NCBI GenBank assembly: GCA_002371215.1
Contig: DFGL01000027.1
Location: 1 to 64,000, forward strand
Reading direction: 5' to 3'
DNA: 64,000 bases
Source of the DNA: Ruminococcaceae bacterium UBA3751
GTDB taxonomy: Bacteria > Bacillota > Clostridia > Oscillospirales > Acutalibacteraceae
Made by a program: the position numbers and the translations under genes. Position 1 is the first letter of the stretch; each line of letters begins with the position of its first letter. Below the pieces are notes generated by a model. The model was given only the letters and a program-made list of their open reading frames with translations. It ran no database searches and was not told the origin of the DNA. Positions 50,688-59,340 of the stretch are shown here, in pieces.

Positions 50688-52637
50688 TTAGTCAAGAACT
50701 ATCTCTGTTGCGTCCTCTTGTAAATCTGTTGCGCTCTCTGCATCAGAAGCGGTAGTCTCCTCGGAAGCGGCAGCCGTTGTAGCCTCAGCGGCCTGCTGCT
50801 GAATTGCTGCCTCCGCTGCAGAATTTGCCGCGTTACCGTCGTTTGCAGTATCGGGCTTAGCTACGGTTGTTTTCTTCATCGCGCCCTTATGAGTTTTAAC
50901 CTTAATGCTGTCAACAAACTCATCTTCCATTTCAACCTGAACAGCCATCTTACATTCAGAGAGATAAGCGGGACCGTTGCTGATGAAATACATAATATGA
51001 TAGCCGAACTGAGATTTGATTATCTCAACATCGCCGTAAGCTCTGTTTTTATCAGTTGCCCAGCCTTCAAACTCTTTAACCATCTGACCGAGCGGCGTGT
51101 TTGCATAAAGTCCGCCGTAGTTGCTGCCGCCCGTTGAAAGCGAAGCGGTATCGCCGGAATACTTTTCTGCAAGCTTTGCAAATTCATATTCGCTTCTCTT
51201 ACCGCTGTTATATTCGGTGAGAATCTTGTTTGCTTTTTCCATTGCAGCATTCCACTGCTCTTTGGTAGGCTCAGCGGTTTCGGTATTGTCGTCATCGTCA
51301 GCCTGGTCGCTCTCAGGCATTATAAGAATATGTCTTACGCTGTAAACCTGCTCATCGTGAACGCCGATGTCGCTGTTCTTAAGAACGATAAATACCGCTT
51401 TATAATCATCGTCAGCAACCGTTCTGCATGCGCCCTTCTTATTGTTTTCATCAAAGAGGAAATCAATAATAGCCTGCGGAAGCTGATTGGGATTGCTCTT
51501 GGTAACAGTCATAGTTGAGGAGGAGGAAATCTGTTCTGCAACTGCGTCAGCGTCGCCGTAGGTTCCCTGCTCAACGTACGCGTCAATCAAATCCTTACAA
51601 ACAACGGGAATAAGCTTTTTAAGCTGCTTTTCGTTCTTGATTTCGGAAGCATACTTTTTAGCTTTCTTAATCTGGTCCGCCTTATTATTCTCATCGTACT
51701 GCATTACGAGATAACACATCTCTACCTGCTGGTAATCTTCCTTATGCTCATCATAATACTTCTGTACTCTCTCGTCATCGGGAACCATTTCAATAGTTGC
51801 CTTGCGGAGATAGGTCTGAGCAACGTAGGACATTTTTTCCATTTTCTTAACGGTATTGAGACCGCAGTAATCGCCGAAATTAACCTTGATATAATCCTCA
51901 ACGGGAGTTCCGTCCTTTTCGGCAGAGGTTTTGATGGTTTCAATATCCTCTTTTATCATCTTATTCTGCTCATCGGTAAGCTCTATACCGTCTTTTTCAG
52001 CGGATTCATAGTACGCAACGAGTCTCTTGAGCTGGTCAATCGTTTCATTCTGAAAACGCTTTTCCCAGGTGATTTCCTTGCCGTCAGCATCAGTCGTTTT
52101 CTGATTTTTGAAGGACTGGGTTGTATCAAGCTCTACGTAGCCGTAGCTTGCCTGCTGCTTATAGTAATTAACGATGTTATTATAATAGTAATTATACATT
52201 CCTATTGTAATATCCGTATCGCCGATTGTTGCCGCAACATTACCGGGGTTAAGAACCTCCTCGGTATTCGGAAGCGTATAATAACGGATACCGAAGAAAG
52301 TAAGTATTCCCGCAACGATAACGATAAAAATAGCCATAAGCAAAAACTTTGTGCTGTTTTTGTTATCGGTTTTAGGAGCAGGAGCCTTCTTTTCCTCCGC
52401 AGGCTTAACAGCAACGGGGCGCTCACGCGTTTCACTTACGCTCTCCTTTTTAGGAATAAGAATTTCAAACTCATCGTTTTCAATAAGCGTATCGTCAAGC
52501 GTATGAGCCACGCCGTCAAACTCCCAGTTATCATTTTCCTCAAGCTTTGGCTGAGGCGGGTCTAAAGTTTCCGAGTTTTCGCCGAGAGCATTTTTGTTCT
52601 CATCAAACTCAGCATTCTCGTTAAGTTTATCGCTCAT
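50688..52637 (-). CDS. Large membrane-anchored parvulin foldase (PrsA-like), copy 2
   Basis: Paralogue of the downstream foldase, 649 residues from the ATG at 52637 (AAGGAGTG upstream). An acidic ~95-residue cytoplasmic N-terminus (EDNDNWEFDG-type stretches) precedes one membrane helix (FLLMAIFIVIVAGILTFFGI), a helical N-domain with GMYNYYYNNIVNYYKQQ and a parvulin domain beginning VYSVRHILIMPE, with GGLYANTPLGQMV and IKSQFGYHIMYF. The C-terminal ~65 residues are Ala/Thr/Glu-rich (AAEATTAAASEETTASDAES), probably a disordered extracytoplasmic tail. It is divergent from the O-antigen-ligase-like gene. Confidence 0.88.
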   Translation of the reverse strand: MSDKLNENAEFDENKNALGENSETLDPPQPKLEENDNWEFDGVAHTLDDTLIENDEFEILIPKKESVSETRERPVAVKPAEEKKAPAPKTDNKNSTKFLLMAIFIVIVAGILTFFGIRYYTLPNTEEVLNPGNVAATIGDTDITIGMYNYYYNNIVNYYKQQASYGYVELDTTQSFKNQKTTDADGKEITWEKRFQNETIDQLKRLVAYYESAEKDGIELTDEQNKMIKEDIETIKTSAEKDGTPVEDYIKVNFGDYCGLNTVKKMEKMSYVAQTYLRKATIEMVPDDERVQKYYDEHKEDYQQVEMCYLVMQYDENNKADQIKKAKKYASEIKNEKQLKKLIPVVCKDLIDAYVEQGTYGDADAVAEQISSSSTMTVTKSNPNQLPQAIIDFLFDENNKKGACRTVADDDYKAVFIVLKNSDIGVHDEQVYSVRHILIMPESDQADDDDNTETAEPTKEQWNAAMEKANKILTEYNSGKRSEYEFAKLAEKYSGDTASLSTGGSNYGGLYANTPLGQMVKEFEGWATDKNRAYGDVEIIKSQFGYHIMYFISNGPAYLSECKMAVQVEMEDEFVDSIKVKTHKGAMKKTTVAKPDTANDGNAANSAAEAAIQQQAAEATTAAASEETTASDAESATDLQEDATEIVLD

Positions 52638-52680
52638 AATTGCGCACTCCTTAAGTAAAATTATTATATAACAGTTTAGT

Positions 52681-52709
52681 ATTATACTATATATTTTAAA
52701 AGATTTCAA
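52681..52709 (-). promoter_or_regulatory. Promoter of parvulin foldase copy 2
   Basis: Minus-strand TTGAAA, 17 bases, TATAAT, about 43 bases before the ATG. Confidence 0.85.
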
Positions 52710-52725
52710 CTATAAAATTATCTAC

Positions 52726-52754
52726 TTGAAAAATATATTAATTTATAGTATATT
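52726..52754 (+). promoter_or_regulatory. Promoter of the O-antigen-ligase-like gene
   Basis: Plus-strand TTGAAA, 17 bases, TATATT. The TTG of this -35 box could be mistaken for a start codon. Confidence 0.7.
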
Positions 52755-52803
52755 TATTTTAGCAGAAAAGCTAAATTTTGTTAAAATATCGGATGGCATT
52801 TCA

Positions 52804-54198
52804 ATGGAAAACACTGTAGAAAAAATTGACTTTAAAACTAAAATAAAAAAGAACCCCGCATGGTACGGACTTCTTTTTACGCTGTTTACTTTTTTTCTTT
52901 TGCCCGAATACGTCAGCCCTTTCATTCTTTTTGCGGCGTTTATAGTATTCAAAAGGCAATGGAAAAAGGAGGGACGCCTTGCAAAGGTAGGAAACATCGG
53001 TAAGCTCGAAATGGCGTTTATGTGTTTAATGCTGGTAAGCACGCTATGGTCCCCGACTAAGCTTGATACGCTCGGCAGCGCAGGGCTTTGGTGGGCTGTA
53101 ATCCTCGTTCAGGTTATGATTTATAACCTTGCAAGAACAAAGGAGCGCATTGACAAGGTTATATCCGTTATAGTTGCCTCGGCTGCGGTTAACGGTATAG
53201 TCGGCGGTATTCAGCTTACTACCTTTGTTTTAAACGCGAATAAATACACGCCCGCGTGGACGGTTCTCCCCACCCCGTTTTACCGCTATATTGACACCGC
53301 GGTTTACACTGCTATGCCGTTTAAAATAGGTACGTTTATGTGGGCAAACAGGGCGAGCGGATTTTTCTCAAACCCGAACCTGCTTGCAAGCTTTATGCTC
53401 GTTGCGTTTCCGCTCGGTATTTACCTTCTGTTTAATTCCGAAACTAAAAAGGAAAAAATAAGAAGATTTACGGCGCTCACGTTTATAAGCTTCGGTATGG
53501 CTTCAACTCAGACGAGAGCGGGCTGCTACGTTATGCTCGGAGCGTGGGCGGTAATTTTCGTTCTGTTTATAAGGCGCCGCGCGCTGCAGATGCTTGCGCT
53601 TTTCATTCCGACAGGAGGAAGCACGATATTCGCACTGCTTGTTCGTTACGGTAAAATCAATATTTATCCAAACGTCACCTTCCTCCCCGTTTCTCCCGAA
53701 GAGGCGCTGCTATCCTCAGCGCGCCACCTTGAAATCTGGGGCGACCTTATTGACCACATTACCCACCATATCAGCGTTTTCATTATAGGAATGGGCTTTG
53801 GCTGCGAGCAGACGGGCAATATTCTTATCAATAATTATAACCTCAAAAAGCCGCATGCGCATAACTTCGTTATTGAGATGTGGGCTGAGCTCGGTGTTAT
53901 AGGCGTCGTATTTTTACTGTTCATTATAGTTTATGCTTTGGGCAAGCTGCTTGAGGTTAAACCCGTTGATTTTAAGGTGCTTTCGCTTAAACTGACAGCT
54001 TTTGCATCATTTATTTCGCTTTTGATTTTCGGACTTTCGGATTACATATTCAATTCACCCAAGCAGATAATACTGTTTATGATTTGCATAGGCTTAATTC
54101 AGGCTATCTCATATACTTACGATAAAAAAGAGATAGATTCTCTCAAGGACATTCCAAAAATTACAACAAACGAATTACAAAATATAATAAAACAATAA
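52804..54198 (+). CDS. O-antigen ligase/polymerase-like membrane protein
   Basis: Multi-pass protein of 464 residues from the ATG at 52804 (weak GGATGG ribosome binding site). A longer frame from TTG at 52726 would start in the promoter. About ten to eleven membrane helices are visible, with a large loop near 300-345. RASGFFSNPNLLASFMLVAF, TQTRAGCYVML and a late AHNFVIEMWAELGVIG match the Wzy_C/O-antigen ligase family, which joins or polymerises surface glycans. It is the only plus-strand gene inside the yab region and probably acts in capsule, teichoic-acid-like or exopolysaccharide assembly. Confidence 0.87.
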   Translation: MENTVEKIDFKTKIKKNPAWYGLLFTLFTFFLLPEYVSPFILFAAFIVFKRQWKKEGRLAKVGNIGKLEMAFMCLMLVSTLWSPTKLDTLGSAGLWWAVILVQVMIYNLARTKERIDKVISVIVASAAVNGIVGGIQLTTFVLNANKYTPAWTVLPTPFYRYIDTAVYTAMPFKIGTFMWANRASGFFSNPNLLASFMLVAFPLGIYLLFNSETKKEKIRRFTALTFISFGMASTQTRAGCYVMLGAWAVIFVLFIRRRALQMLALFIPTGGSTIFALLVRYGKINIYPNVTFLPVSPEEALLSSARHLEIWGDLIDHITHHISVFIIGMGFGCEQTGNILINNYNLKKPHAHNFVIEMWAELGVIGVVFLLFIIVYALGKLLEVKPVDFKVLSLKLTAFASFISLLIFGLSDYIFNSPKQIILFMICIGLIQAISYTYDKKEIDSLKDIPKITTNELQNIIKQ

Positions 54199-54199
54199 T

Positions 54200-54225
54200 A
54201 AAAGGACGGTTTTTACCGTCCTTTT
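54200..54225. terminator. Bidirectional terminator between the O-antigen-ligase-like gene and rqcP
   Basis: AAAAGGACGGT-tttt-ACCGTCCTTTT; the minus-strand T-run is TTTTATTATTG and the plus-strand run TTTTAAATTT. Confidence 0.8.
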
Positions 54226-54463
54226 AAATTTCTTTATACATATTTTTTGCGTCCTCTTTAAGGGCGTGCTCGTTTATTTCAAGCACCTCAAACGTTCTTG
54301 AGCTCTGACCGAGATTTACGGTTATCTTATCACCGATTTTTACTCCGTAGGAAGCGCGGGCGATTTTTCCGTTAACCTCTATCCTGCCCGCGTCGCAAGC
54401 CTCGTTGGCTACGGTACGGCGCTTGATTATACGGCTTATTTTTAAATACTTATCAAGTCTCAT
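54224..54463 (-). CDS. rqcP: S4-domain protein RqcP (YabO-like)
   Basis: Small RNA-binding protein that assists RqcH in alanine-tail addition during ribosome-associated quality control in Firmicutes. The 79-residue product is a single S4 domain, MRLDKYLKISRIIKRRTVAN, with EACDAGRIEVNGKIARAS and KIGDKITVNL, full length for YabO/RqcP. A terminator-like hairpin (54480-54503) lies between it and the HU gene, so it is reached by read-through or an unseen promoter. Confidence 0.94.
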   Translation of the reverse strand: MRLDKYLKISRIIKRRTVANEACDAGRIEVNGKIARASYGVKIGDKITVNLGQSSRTFEVLEINEHALKEDAKNMYKEI

Positions 54464-54471
54464 AAAATCAC

Positions 54472-54508
54472 CTAAAAATAAGGGCTGTCTACGGACAGCC
54501 CTTTTTAA
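54472..54508. terminator. Terminator/attenuator between the HU gene and rqcP
   Basis: AAGGGCTGTC-tacg-GACAGCCCTT with ATTTTTAG on the minus side and TTTTT on the plus side. It would sharply lower rqcP expression relative to HU. Confidence 0.82.
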
Positions 54509-54517
54509 AAGATTTGA

Positions 54518-54793
54518 TTATTTGTTTACAGCGTCCTTAAGAGCCTTACCAGCCTTAAATGCGGGAGCCTTAGCTGCCTTAATCTTAATCTTTTCGCCTG
54601 TGCGGGGGTTCTGGCCTGTGCGAGCTGCGCGCTCTCTAACCTCGAAAGTACCGAAACCAACAAGTGAAACCTTGTCGCCGTCAGCAAGAGCGTCAGTGAT
54701 AGAAGCAACTACTGCTGCTACTGCAGCCTCTGCGTCCTTCTTTGAAAGTTCTGCCTTTGCAGCTACAGCTGCTACGAGTTCAGTTTTGTTCAT
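54518..54793 (-). CDS. HU-family nucleoid DNA-binding protein
   Basis: Abundant DNA-bending protein of 91 residues: [42 protein letters not shown] and the arm/C-terminal [20 protein letters not shown], as in the family (RxGxNPxTG motif present). GAGGAAAAATT precedes the ATG. It lies between mazG and rqcP, the order seen in many Clostridia. Confidence 0.97.
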   Translation of the reverse strand: MNKTELVAAVAAKAELSKKDAEAAVAAVVASITDALADGDKVSLVGFGTFEVRERAARTGQNPRTGEKIKIKAAKAPAFKAGKALKDAVNK

Positions 54794-54811
54794 AATTTTT
54801 CCTCCATTTTT

Positions 54812-55624
54812 TTAGCGATTATTCGCTTTTATTTTCTTGGCACTATCCCAGAGTTCGTCCAGCGTTTCAAGGGAGGCTGATTTCATATCAATTCCCTTTT
54901 CAAGAGCTAATCTTTCCACGATTTCAAACCTCTCCAAAAACTTATCCGTTGAGGCGGTTAAAGCCTCCTCGCTGTCTACAGAGAGAAAACGGGAAATATT
55001 TACGCAAGAGAAGAGAACGTCACCGAATTCATCCTCAATTTCAGCCTTAGTTCCCTGCGACATTGCCGTTTTTAACTCATTTATTTCCTCATAAAGCTTT
55101 TCAATCGCTCCGTCTGCACTTTCCCAGTCAAAGCCGATTTTTGCCGCTTTATGCTGAATTTTCTGCGCCCTCATCAATGCGGGAAGCTCTCTCGGAACGC
55201 TGAGCATTGACTCAGTCTGCGTTTTCTGCTTTTTGGTTTCAGCCTTAGCCTTATCCCAGGAGCTGAGCGCTTCAGCCTCATTTTCCGCTTTAACGTCGCC
55301 GAAAACGTGGGGATGACGTATTACAAGCTTTTTAACAAGCTCGTCAACAACGTCGCTGAAATCAAAATTATCCTTTTCACTTTCCATTTCACAATGAAGA
55401 GCAATCTGGAGCAGTACGTCGCCGAGTTCCTCGCGGAGCATATCGGGGCTTTCTTTATTGATAGCCTCAATGACCTCATAGGTTTCCTCAATAAAATTCT
55501 TTTTTATTGAAAAATGAGTTTGCTCCCTGTCCCACGGACATCCGCCCGGAGCGCGCAGGAGAGTGATAATTGAAATTAAATCCTCAAAATTATATCTGTC
55601 TTTAAATTCAAATTCTGCCGCCAT
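54812..55624 (-). CDS. mazG: Nucleoside triphosphate pyrophosphohydrolase MazG (YabN-like)
   Basis: House-cleaning NTP pyrophosphatase of 270 residues with two MazG domains. The first has GGCPWDREQTHFSIKKNFIEE (residues about 27-47, split at the EExxE motif EETYEVIEA) and ELGDVLLQIALHCEME; the second has EFGDVLFSCVNISRF. Bacillus YabN adds an N-terminal tetrapyrrole-methylase domain, absent here. It is transcribed with the HU gene 18 bases downstream. Confidence 0.95.
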   Translation of the reverse strand: MAAEFEFKDRYNFEDLISIITLLRAPGGCPWDREQTHFSIKKNFIEETYEVIEAINKESPDMLREELGDVLLQIALHCEMESEKDNFDFSDVVDELVKKLVIRHPHVFGDVKAENEAEALSSWDKAKAETKKQKTQTESMLSVPRELPALMRAQKIQHKAAKIGFDWESADGAIEKLYEEINELKTAMSQGTKAEIEDEFGDVLFSCVNISRFLSVDSEEALTASTDKFLERFEIVERLALEKGIDMKSASLETLDELWDSAKKIKANNR

Positions 55625-55715
55625 AACAAAACACTTTCGTATAAGTTATTTAAAGCGTTTTTCACCCTCGCTTCATTAGAAATAATACTATATTTTTACC
55701 CAAAAAGTCAAGCAT

Positions 55716-57383
55716 TTAAGCCATTTTTTTAATTTTTAAGGCACAAAATATTTGTTTAAAATTTATCAATTTTACAAAAATGCACAATATACAGTATATT
55801 CCGCCAAAAACCGTCATTTTAATCAATAAGTTGAAAAATAAAGAATTTGTAAACTGCATTAATATTATGGCTTTTTTTGAGATAAAAAATGACGCCGCGC
55901 TTACAAAAACCGGCTTTATTATAACGTTTTTAAATTCAAAATTCACCTTTGCGATGCGCTTTGAAATGACCGCGTTCTGAATAAACAAAACTGAATAACC
56001 TGCCGCGCCCGCTGCAACCGCTCCGAGAAGATACATATTTGTAAAGCGGATAAGAACTACGTTCAGGAAAACGCGGATAAGCCCCGAAATTATATAGGGA
56101 AAAACGGAGCGCTCTGGCTTTCCGAGTGCCTGAACGCAGAAAACCGCCGTTGAAGCAAGAGAATAAGCCGGTACGGTTACGCCAAACCAGAAAACGATAT
56201 CTCTGCAGCCGATTATTATATCGGGCGAGGAGGAATAAAAAAGGCTTAATATATCCTCTGCGGCAAGGGCGATAAAGCATCCTCCGAAGCAGGATAAAAG
56301 CGCAGTATATTTATATACCGAATTCATTAGAAGCGAGAGTTTTTCGCCGTTTTTTCTCTCATATTCCCTGCAGATTGCGGGAACGGCGCAGACGCCGAGC
56401 GCCATTGTAACTCCGGGAATAAGATTTTTAAAGTCAAGAGCGGTTGAAAACAGCCCGAAAACATAGGTAACGTAATCGCTGCCCGCAAGGGTGCTTATAT
56501 CCGGATAAATCCTTTCAATTATAACGGGATTGAGTTTTCCGAGGGAATACTGAACGGAGGCGGTATCAAGAAACTGAAAAACGCTCTGAACAGAACAGCT
56601 TACCATAATGGGAAAGGAAAATGAAAGCAGCTCCCTTCTCCCCTCCCTGCCTGACGCCTTCGGGAGAGATTTATCTCTATTAAATAAATAATAAATAAAG
56701 ACATATATATAACTTATGGCGGCGCCGAGCGTAACGCCAAACATTGCGGCGGCTGACGAAAAGGGATAAATAAACGACAGCGCCTGAGCTTCACTGTTCA
56801 GCTTCACGCCGAAAATACTGCCGCTTTCCGTATAGCAGTTATACATATACGCCATTGACATACGGGCAAAAAGCAATCCGAAAACCATTTTAAAAAGTGC
56901 CTCGGCAGTTTGGGAAACGGCGGTTGGAGTCATATTCATACAGCCCTCAAAATACCCCCGATAACAAGCGGCAAGGCAGGAAAACAGAATTGACGGAGCA
57001 AGTACGTAGACCGTATAAACGCTTTTAGGCGATGAGGCAATATAAACGGAATAGGGCTTAGCGGCGGCAATTATTACCGCCATACCGATAACGCCCGAAA
57101 TAAAAAATACCGTCATTGAGCCGTTTTTTATAGATGAGAGCATTCTTTTATTTCCCAGCGCAGAGTACTTACTCACAAGGCGCGACACGGCTGTAGGAAA
57201 AGCGCCCATCAGCAGCGCGTGGACAGGGAGATAAACGTTGTACGCCGCAGCGAAATATCCGCGTCCCACTGCGCCGACAAAGGCGGTGAGCGGAATTTTA
57301 TACACCGCTCCGATTACCTTAACTATTACCGAAGAAAGCACAAGCAAAAAGGCTGACGATATATATTTATTCTTTGTTTCCAA
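55716..57383 (-). CDS. SpoVB/YabM-like polysaccharide flippase
   Basis: MOP-superfamily lipid-linked oligosaccharide flippase of 555 residues with about 14 membrane helices. The TTG at 57383 is chosen because GGTGAT lies about 5 bases upstream; an ATG 30 bases earlier lies within the upstream terminator. AFVGAVGRGYFAAAYNVYLP near 30-50 and YKIPLTAFVG match SpoVB/MurJ-like proteins. Position before mazG matches Bacillus yabM. It likely moves wall or cortex precursors during sporulation or growth. Confidence 0.9.
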   Translation of the reverse strand: METKNKYISSAFLLVLSSVIVKVIGAVYKIPLTAFVGAVGRGYFAAAYNVYLPVHALLMGAFPTAVSRLVSKYSALGNKRMLSSIKNGSMTVFFISGVIGMAVIIAAAKPYSVYIASSPKSVYTVYVLAPSILFSCLAACYRGYFEGCMNMTPTAVSQTAEALFKMVFGLLFARMSMAYMYNCYTESGSIFGVKLNSEAQALSFIYPFSSAAAMFGVTLGAAISYIYVFIYYLFNRDKSLPKASGREGRRELLSFSFPIMVSCSVQSVFQFLDTASVQYSLGKLNPVIIERIYPDISTLAGSDYVTYVFGLFSTALDFKNLIPGVTMALGVCAVPAICREYERKNGEKLSLLMNSVYKYTALLSCFGGCFIALAAEDILSLFYSSSPDIIIGCRDIVFWFGVTVPAYSLASTAVFCVQALGKPERSVFPYIISGLIRVFLNVVLIRFTNMYLLGAVAAGAAGYSVLFIQNAVISKRIAKVNFEFKNVIIKPVFVSAASFFISKKAIILMQFTNSLFFNLLIKMTVFGGIYCILCIFVKLINFKQIFCALKIKKMA

Positions 57384-57393
57384 ATAATCACCC

Positions 57394-57425
57394 AAAATAA
57401 AAAAGCAATGCAAAGCATTGCTTTA
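57394..57425 (-). terminator. Terminator between the coiled-coil gene and spoVB-like gene
   Basis: Minus-strand AAAGCAATGC-ttt-GCATTGCTTT followed by TTTATTTT. It contains an ATG that opens a longer frame for the flippase, rejected as a start. Confidence 0.85.
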
Positions 57426-57434
57426 ACTGTTTTA

Positions 57435-57833
57435 TTATTCCTCGTCAGGCTTTACAACCTCAACCTCGGGAGCGGGCTTTTCAGACTCCTCTCTCGGAGG
57501 AGCGGATTCGCTGAACAGACGCCTTAACTCCTCTATTTCCTTATCAAGCATATCGGACCTCGTTCTCTGAAGTTCAATCTGTGCGAGAGCGGATTTATAA
57601 TCATCCTCGGAAATCTCCTCACCCTGAAGCTTACTGTATTCAAGCCTTCCGAATTTTTCGTAAGCCTTCGAAAGCTTGGTTTTACTATCAAGAAGTTCTA
57701 TCTTTTTTCTTGAAATTTCAAGCCTTTCGGCGCTCTTTTTGGTTGCCTTTTCAGCATATATCCTTGTTTTGGCAAGGACCTCTTCAAAGCTTCCGTTTTT
57801 TGCGCCCGAAAAAACGTCGTTAATGTTTTTCAT
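57435..57833 (-). CDS. Coiled-coil protein of unknown function
   Basis: The 132-residue cytoplasmic protein is largely helical and charged. A Lys/Arg-rich first half (RIYAEKATKKSAERLEISRK) and a coiled coil (about 25-108) are followed by a Pro/Glu-rich tail (PPREESEKPAPEVEVV). No membrane helix or known domain is visible. AGAGGTGTTATT precedes the ATG. It is separated from the flippase gene by a terminator and stands between it and hemZ. It resembles small DUF-type proteins of Clostridia, but none is identified. Confidence 0.75.
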   Translation of the reverse strand: MKNINDVFSGAKNGSFEEVLAKTRIYAEKATKKSAERLEISRKKIELLDSKTKLSKAYEKFGRLEYSKLQGEEISEDDYKSALAQIELQRTRSDMLDKEIEELRRLFSESAPPREESEKPAPEVEVVKPDEE

Positions 57834-57913
57834 AATAATAACACCTCTCTGCCATTATTATAATATATCTTATTTACTTTTGCAATAGTTCGGCAATGAC
57901 TTTGTACATTATT

Positions 57914-59338
57914 TTATTCGCCGAAAAAGGAATATATTCCCTCTTTGCGTGAAATAATTTCATCAAAGCCGTTAATGTATTCATAAGGGTACTTAAAGTT
58001 ATAAATTCTTTCAATATGTCCGCTTTTCATATCCTTGAGCTTAGTTACGGCGCCTGCGCCCGCAGAGAGCACGCTGTGGGTTTCATCCATCATAAAAACG
58101 TTATAAAGGCACTCCCTTCCCTCTTTGCTCCAGCCCGTGTTTTCAAGGTTACCGAGGGATTTGCTCTGGCGGTACATATAGTACGGCGAATAGCCGTCGC
58201 CTTTCAGCTTTTTATAGGAGTATTCAATCATATCAAATGCAGTTGTCCTGCCCGAAAGACTGTAGCCCTCGTTTTCCGTTACAAGATAGGCTCCGCTTTT
58301 CAGGGCGAGGTTATGTACCGTTACGGATTCGGCGCCGAGATTTACGGCGCAGTCAACGCTGTTTTTGAAGGAGTCAGTACTTTCACCGCTCAGCCCTGCA
58401 ATCAAATCCATATTTATATTGTCAAAGCCCGCTTGACGAGCCGTTTCAAAAGCCCGAAGCGTTTGAGCGGTTGTATGGCGACGGCCTATATTTTTCAGCA
58501 CCTCATCATTAAAGGTCTGAGGGTTTATACTGATTCTTCCTACGTTATGCGAATACAAAACGGCGAGCTTTTCAGCAGTTACGGTATCGGGGCGCCCCGC
58601 TTCAACAGTAAGCTCCCTCAGCGTTGATAAATCAAAATACCTTTCCACCGCAGAGAGAAGCTTATCAAGCTGCGCTGCGGACAGAACGGTAGGCGTGCCT
58701 CCGCCGACGTACGCCGTTTCCAGCCGTAAGCCGAGCGTTTTTGCAACCTCGGCGGTAGCTTCAAGCTCTTTTATAAGGAGCTCAAGGTACGGCTCTATTA
58801 ATTCCCCAGCATTTTCAATACTATGGGAAACGAAGGAACAATAGGAACAGCGCGAGGGACAAAACGGAATTGAAATATACAGCGAAAAGGAATTATCGTT
58901 TGAAAGTGAAATTATCCTGTTTTCGCTTTTCATAACCTCAACTGCAAGGTCAATTTTATTTTCTGTTACAAGGCTGCTTCTGAAAAAATCCTTTGCGCCC
59001 TCCTCGCCGAGAAGCTCCGTTTTTGCGTGCATAAGCCTTGCGGGGCGGACGCCGTACAGTATGCCCCAGGGCGGCTTAAAGCCAGTTATTTCGGACAAAA
59101 CTCCGTAAAGCAAAAGGGACATAGCCTGAGCCACATCCTCATTTTCACGCAATTCCCTTTCCGCTGAGCGCTCATTATCGCCGAGCCTTACCTTAACGGA
59201 AATTCTGTTTTCTTTTAACTCAGTTATAACCTCGCGGCTGTCCTTCCCTTCTTCGGCTATTTTTTCAAGCGGAAAAAACATCGTTGCGATTTTTCGGGTA
59301 TGGTAGCCGAGGCTGTGATTTATATTTCTTAATACCAT
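57914..59338 (-). CDS. hemZ: Coproporphyrinogen dehydrogenase HemZ-like radical SAM protein
   Basis: Radical SAM protein of 474 residues close to HemZ/HemN-type coproporphyrinogen III dehydrogenase. An N-terminal ~150-residue region precedes the core: FCPSRCSYCSF (CxxxCxxC, near 165) then the extra FVSH. YVGGGTPTVLSAAQL, EAGRPDTVT and GRISINPQTFNDEVL near 290 are HemN-family signatures. HemZ-group proteins may not all act on porphyrin; without other haem genes here the substrate is uncertain. The stop is 2 bases before the preceding MBL gene end, indicating one transcript with it. Confidence 0.87.
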   Translation of the reverse strand: MVLRNINHSLGYHTRKIATMFFPLEKIAEEGKDSREVITELKENRISVKVRLGDNERSAERELRENEDVAQAMSLLLYGVLSEITGFKPPWGILYGVRPARLMHAKTELLGEEGAKDFFRSSLVTENKIDLAVEVMKSENRIISLSNDNSFSLYISIPFCPSRCSYCSFVSHSIENAGELIEPYLELLIKELEATAEVAKTLGLRLETAYVGGGTPTVLSAAQLDKLLSAVERYFDLSTLRELTVEAGRPDTVTAEKLAVLYSHNVGRISINPQTFNDEVLKNIGRRHTTAQTLRAFETARQAGFDNINMDLIAGLSGESTDSFKNSVDCAVNLGAESVTVHNLALKSGAYLVTENEGYSLSGRTTAFDMIEYSYKKLKGDGYSPYYMYRQSKSLGNLENTGWSKEGRECLYNVFMMDETHSVLSAGAGAVTKLKDMKSGHIERIYNFKYPYEYINGFDEIISRKEGIYSFFGE

Positions 59339-59340
59339 AA

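Noticed and set aside
52726..52803. N-terminal extension of the O-antigen-ligase-like protein from TTG at 52726
   Set aside because: That TTG is the -35 box of a good promoter and lacks a ribosome binding site.
57384..57413. ATG start of the flippase at 57413
   Set aside because: It lies inside the intrinsic terminator of the upstream gene; TTG at 57383 has a ribosome binding site.
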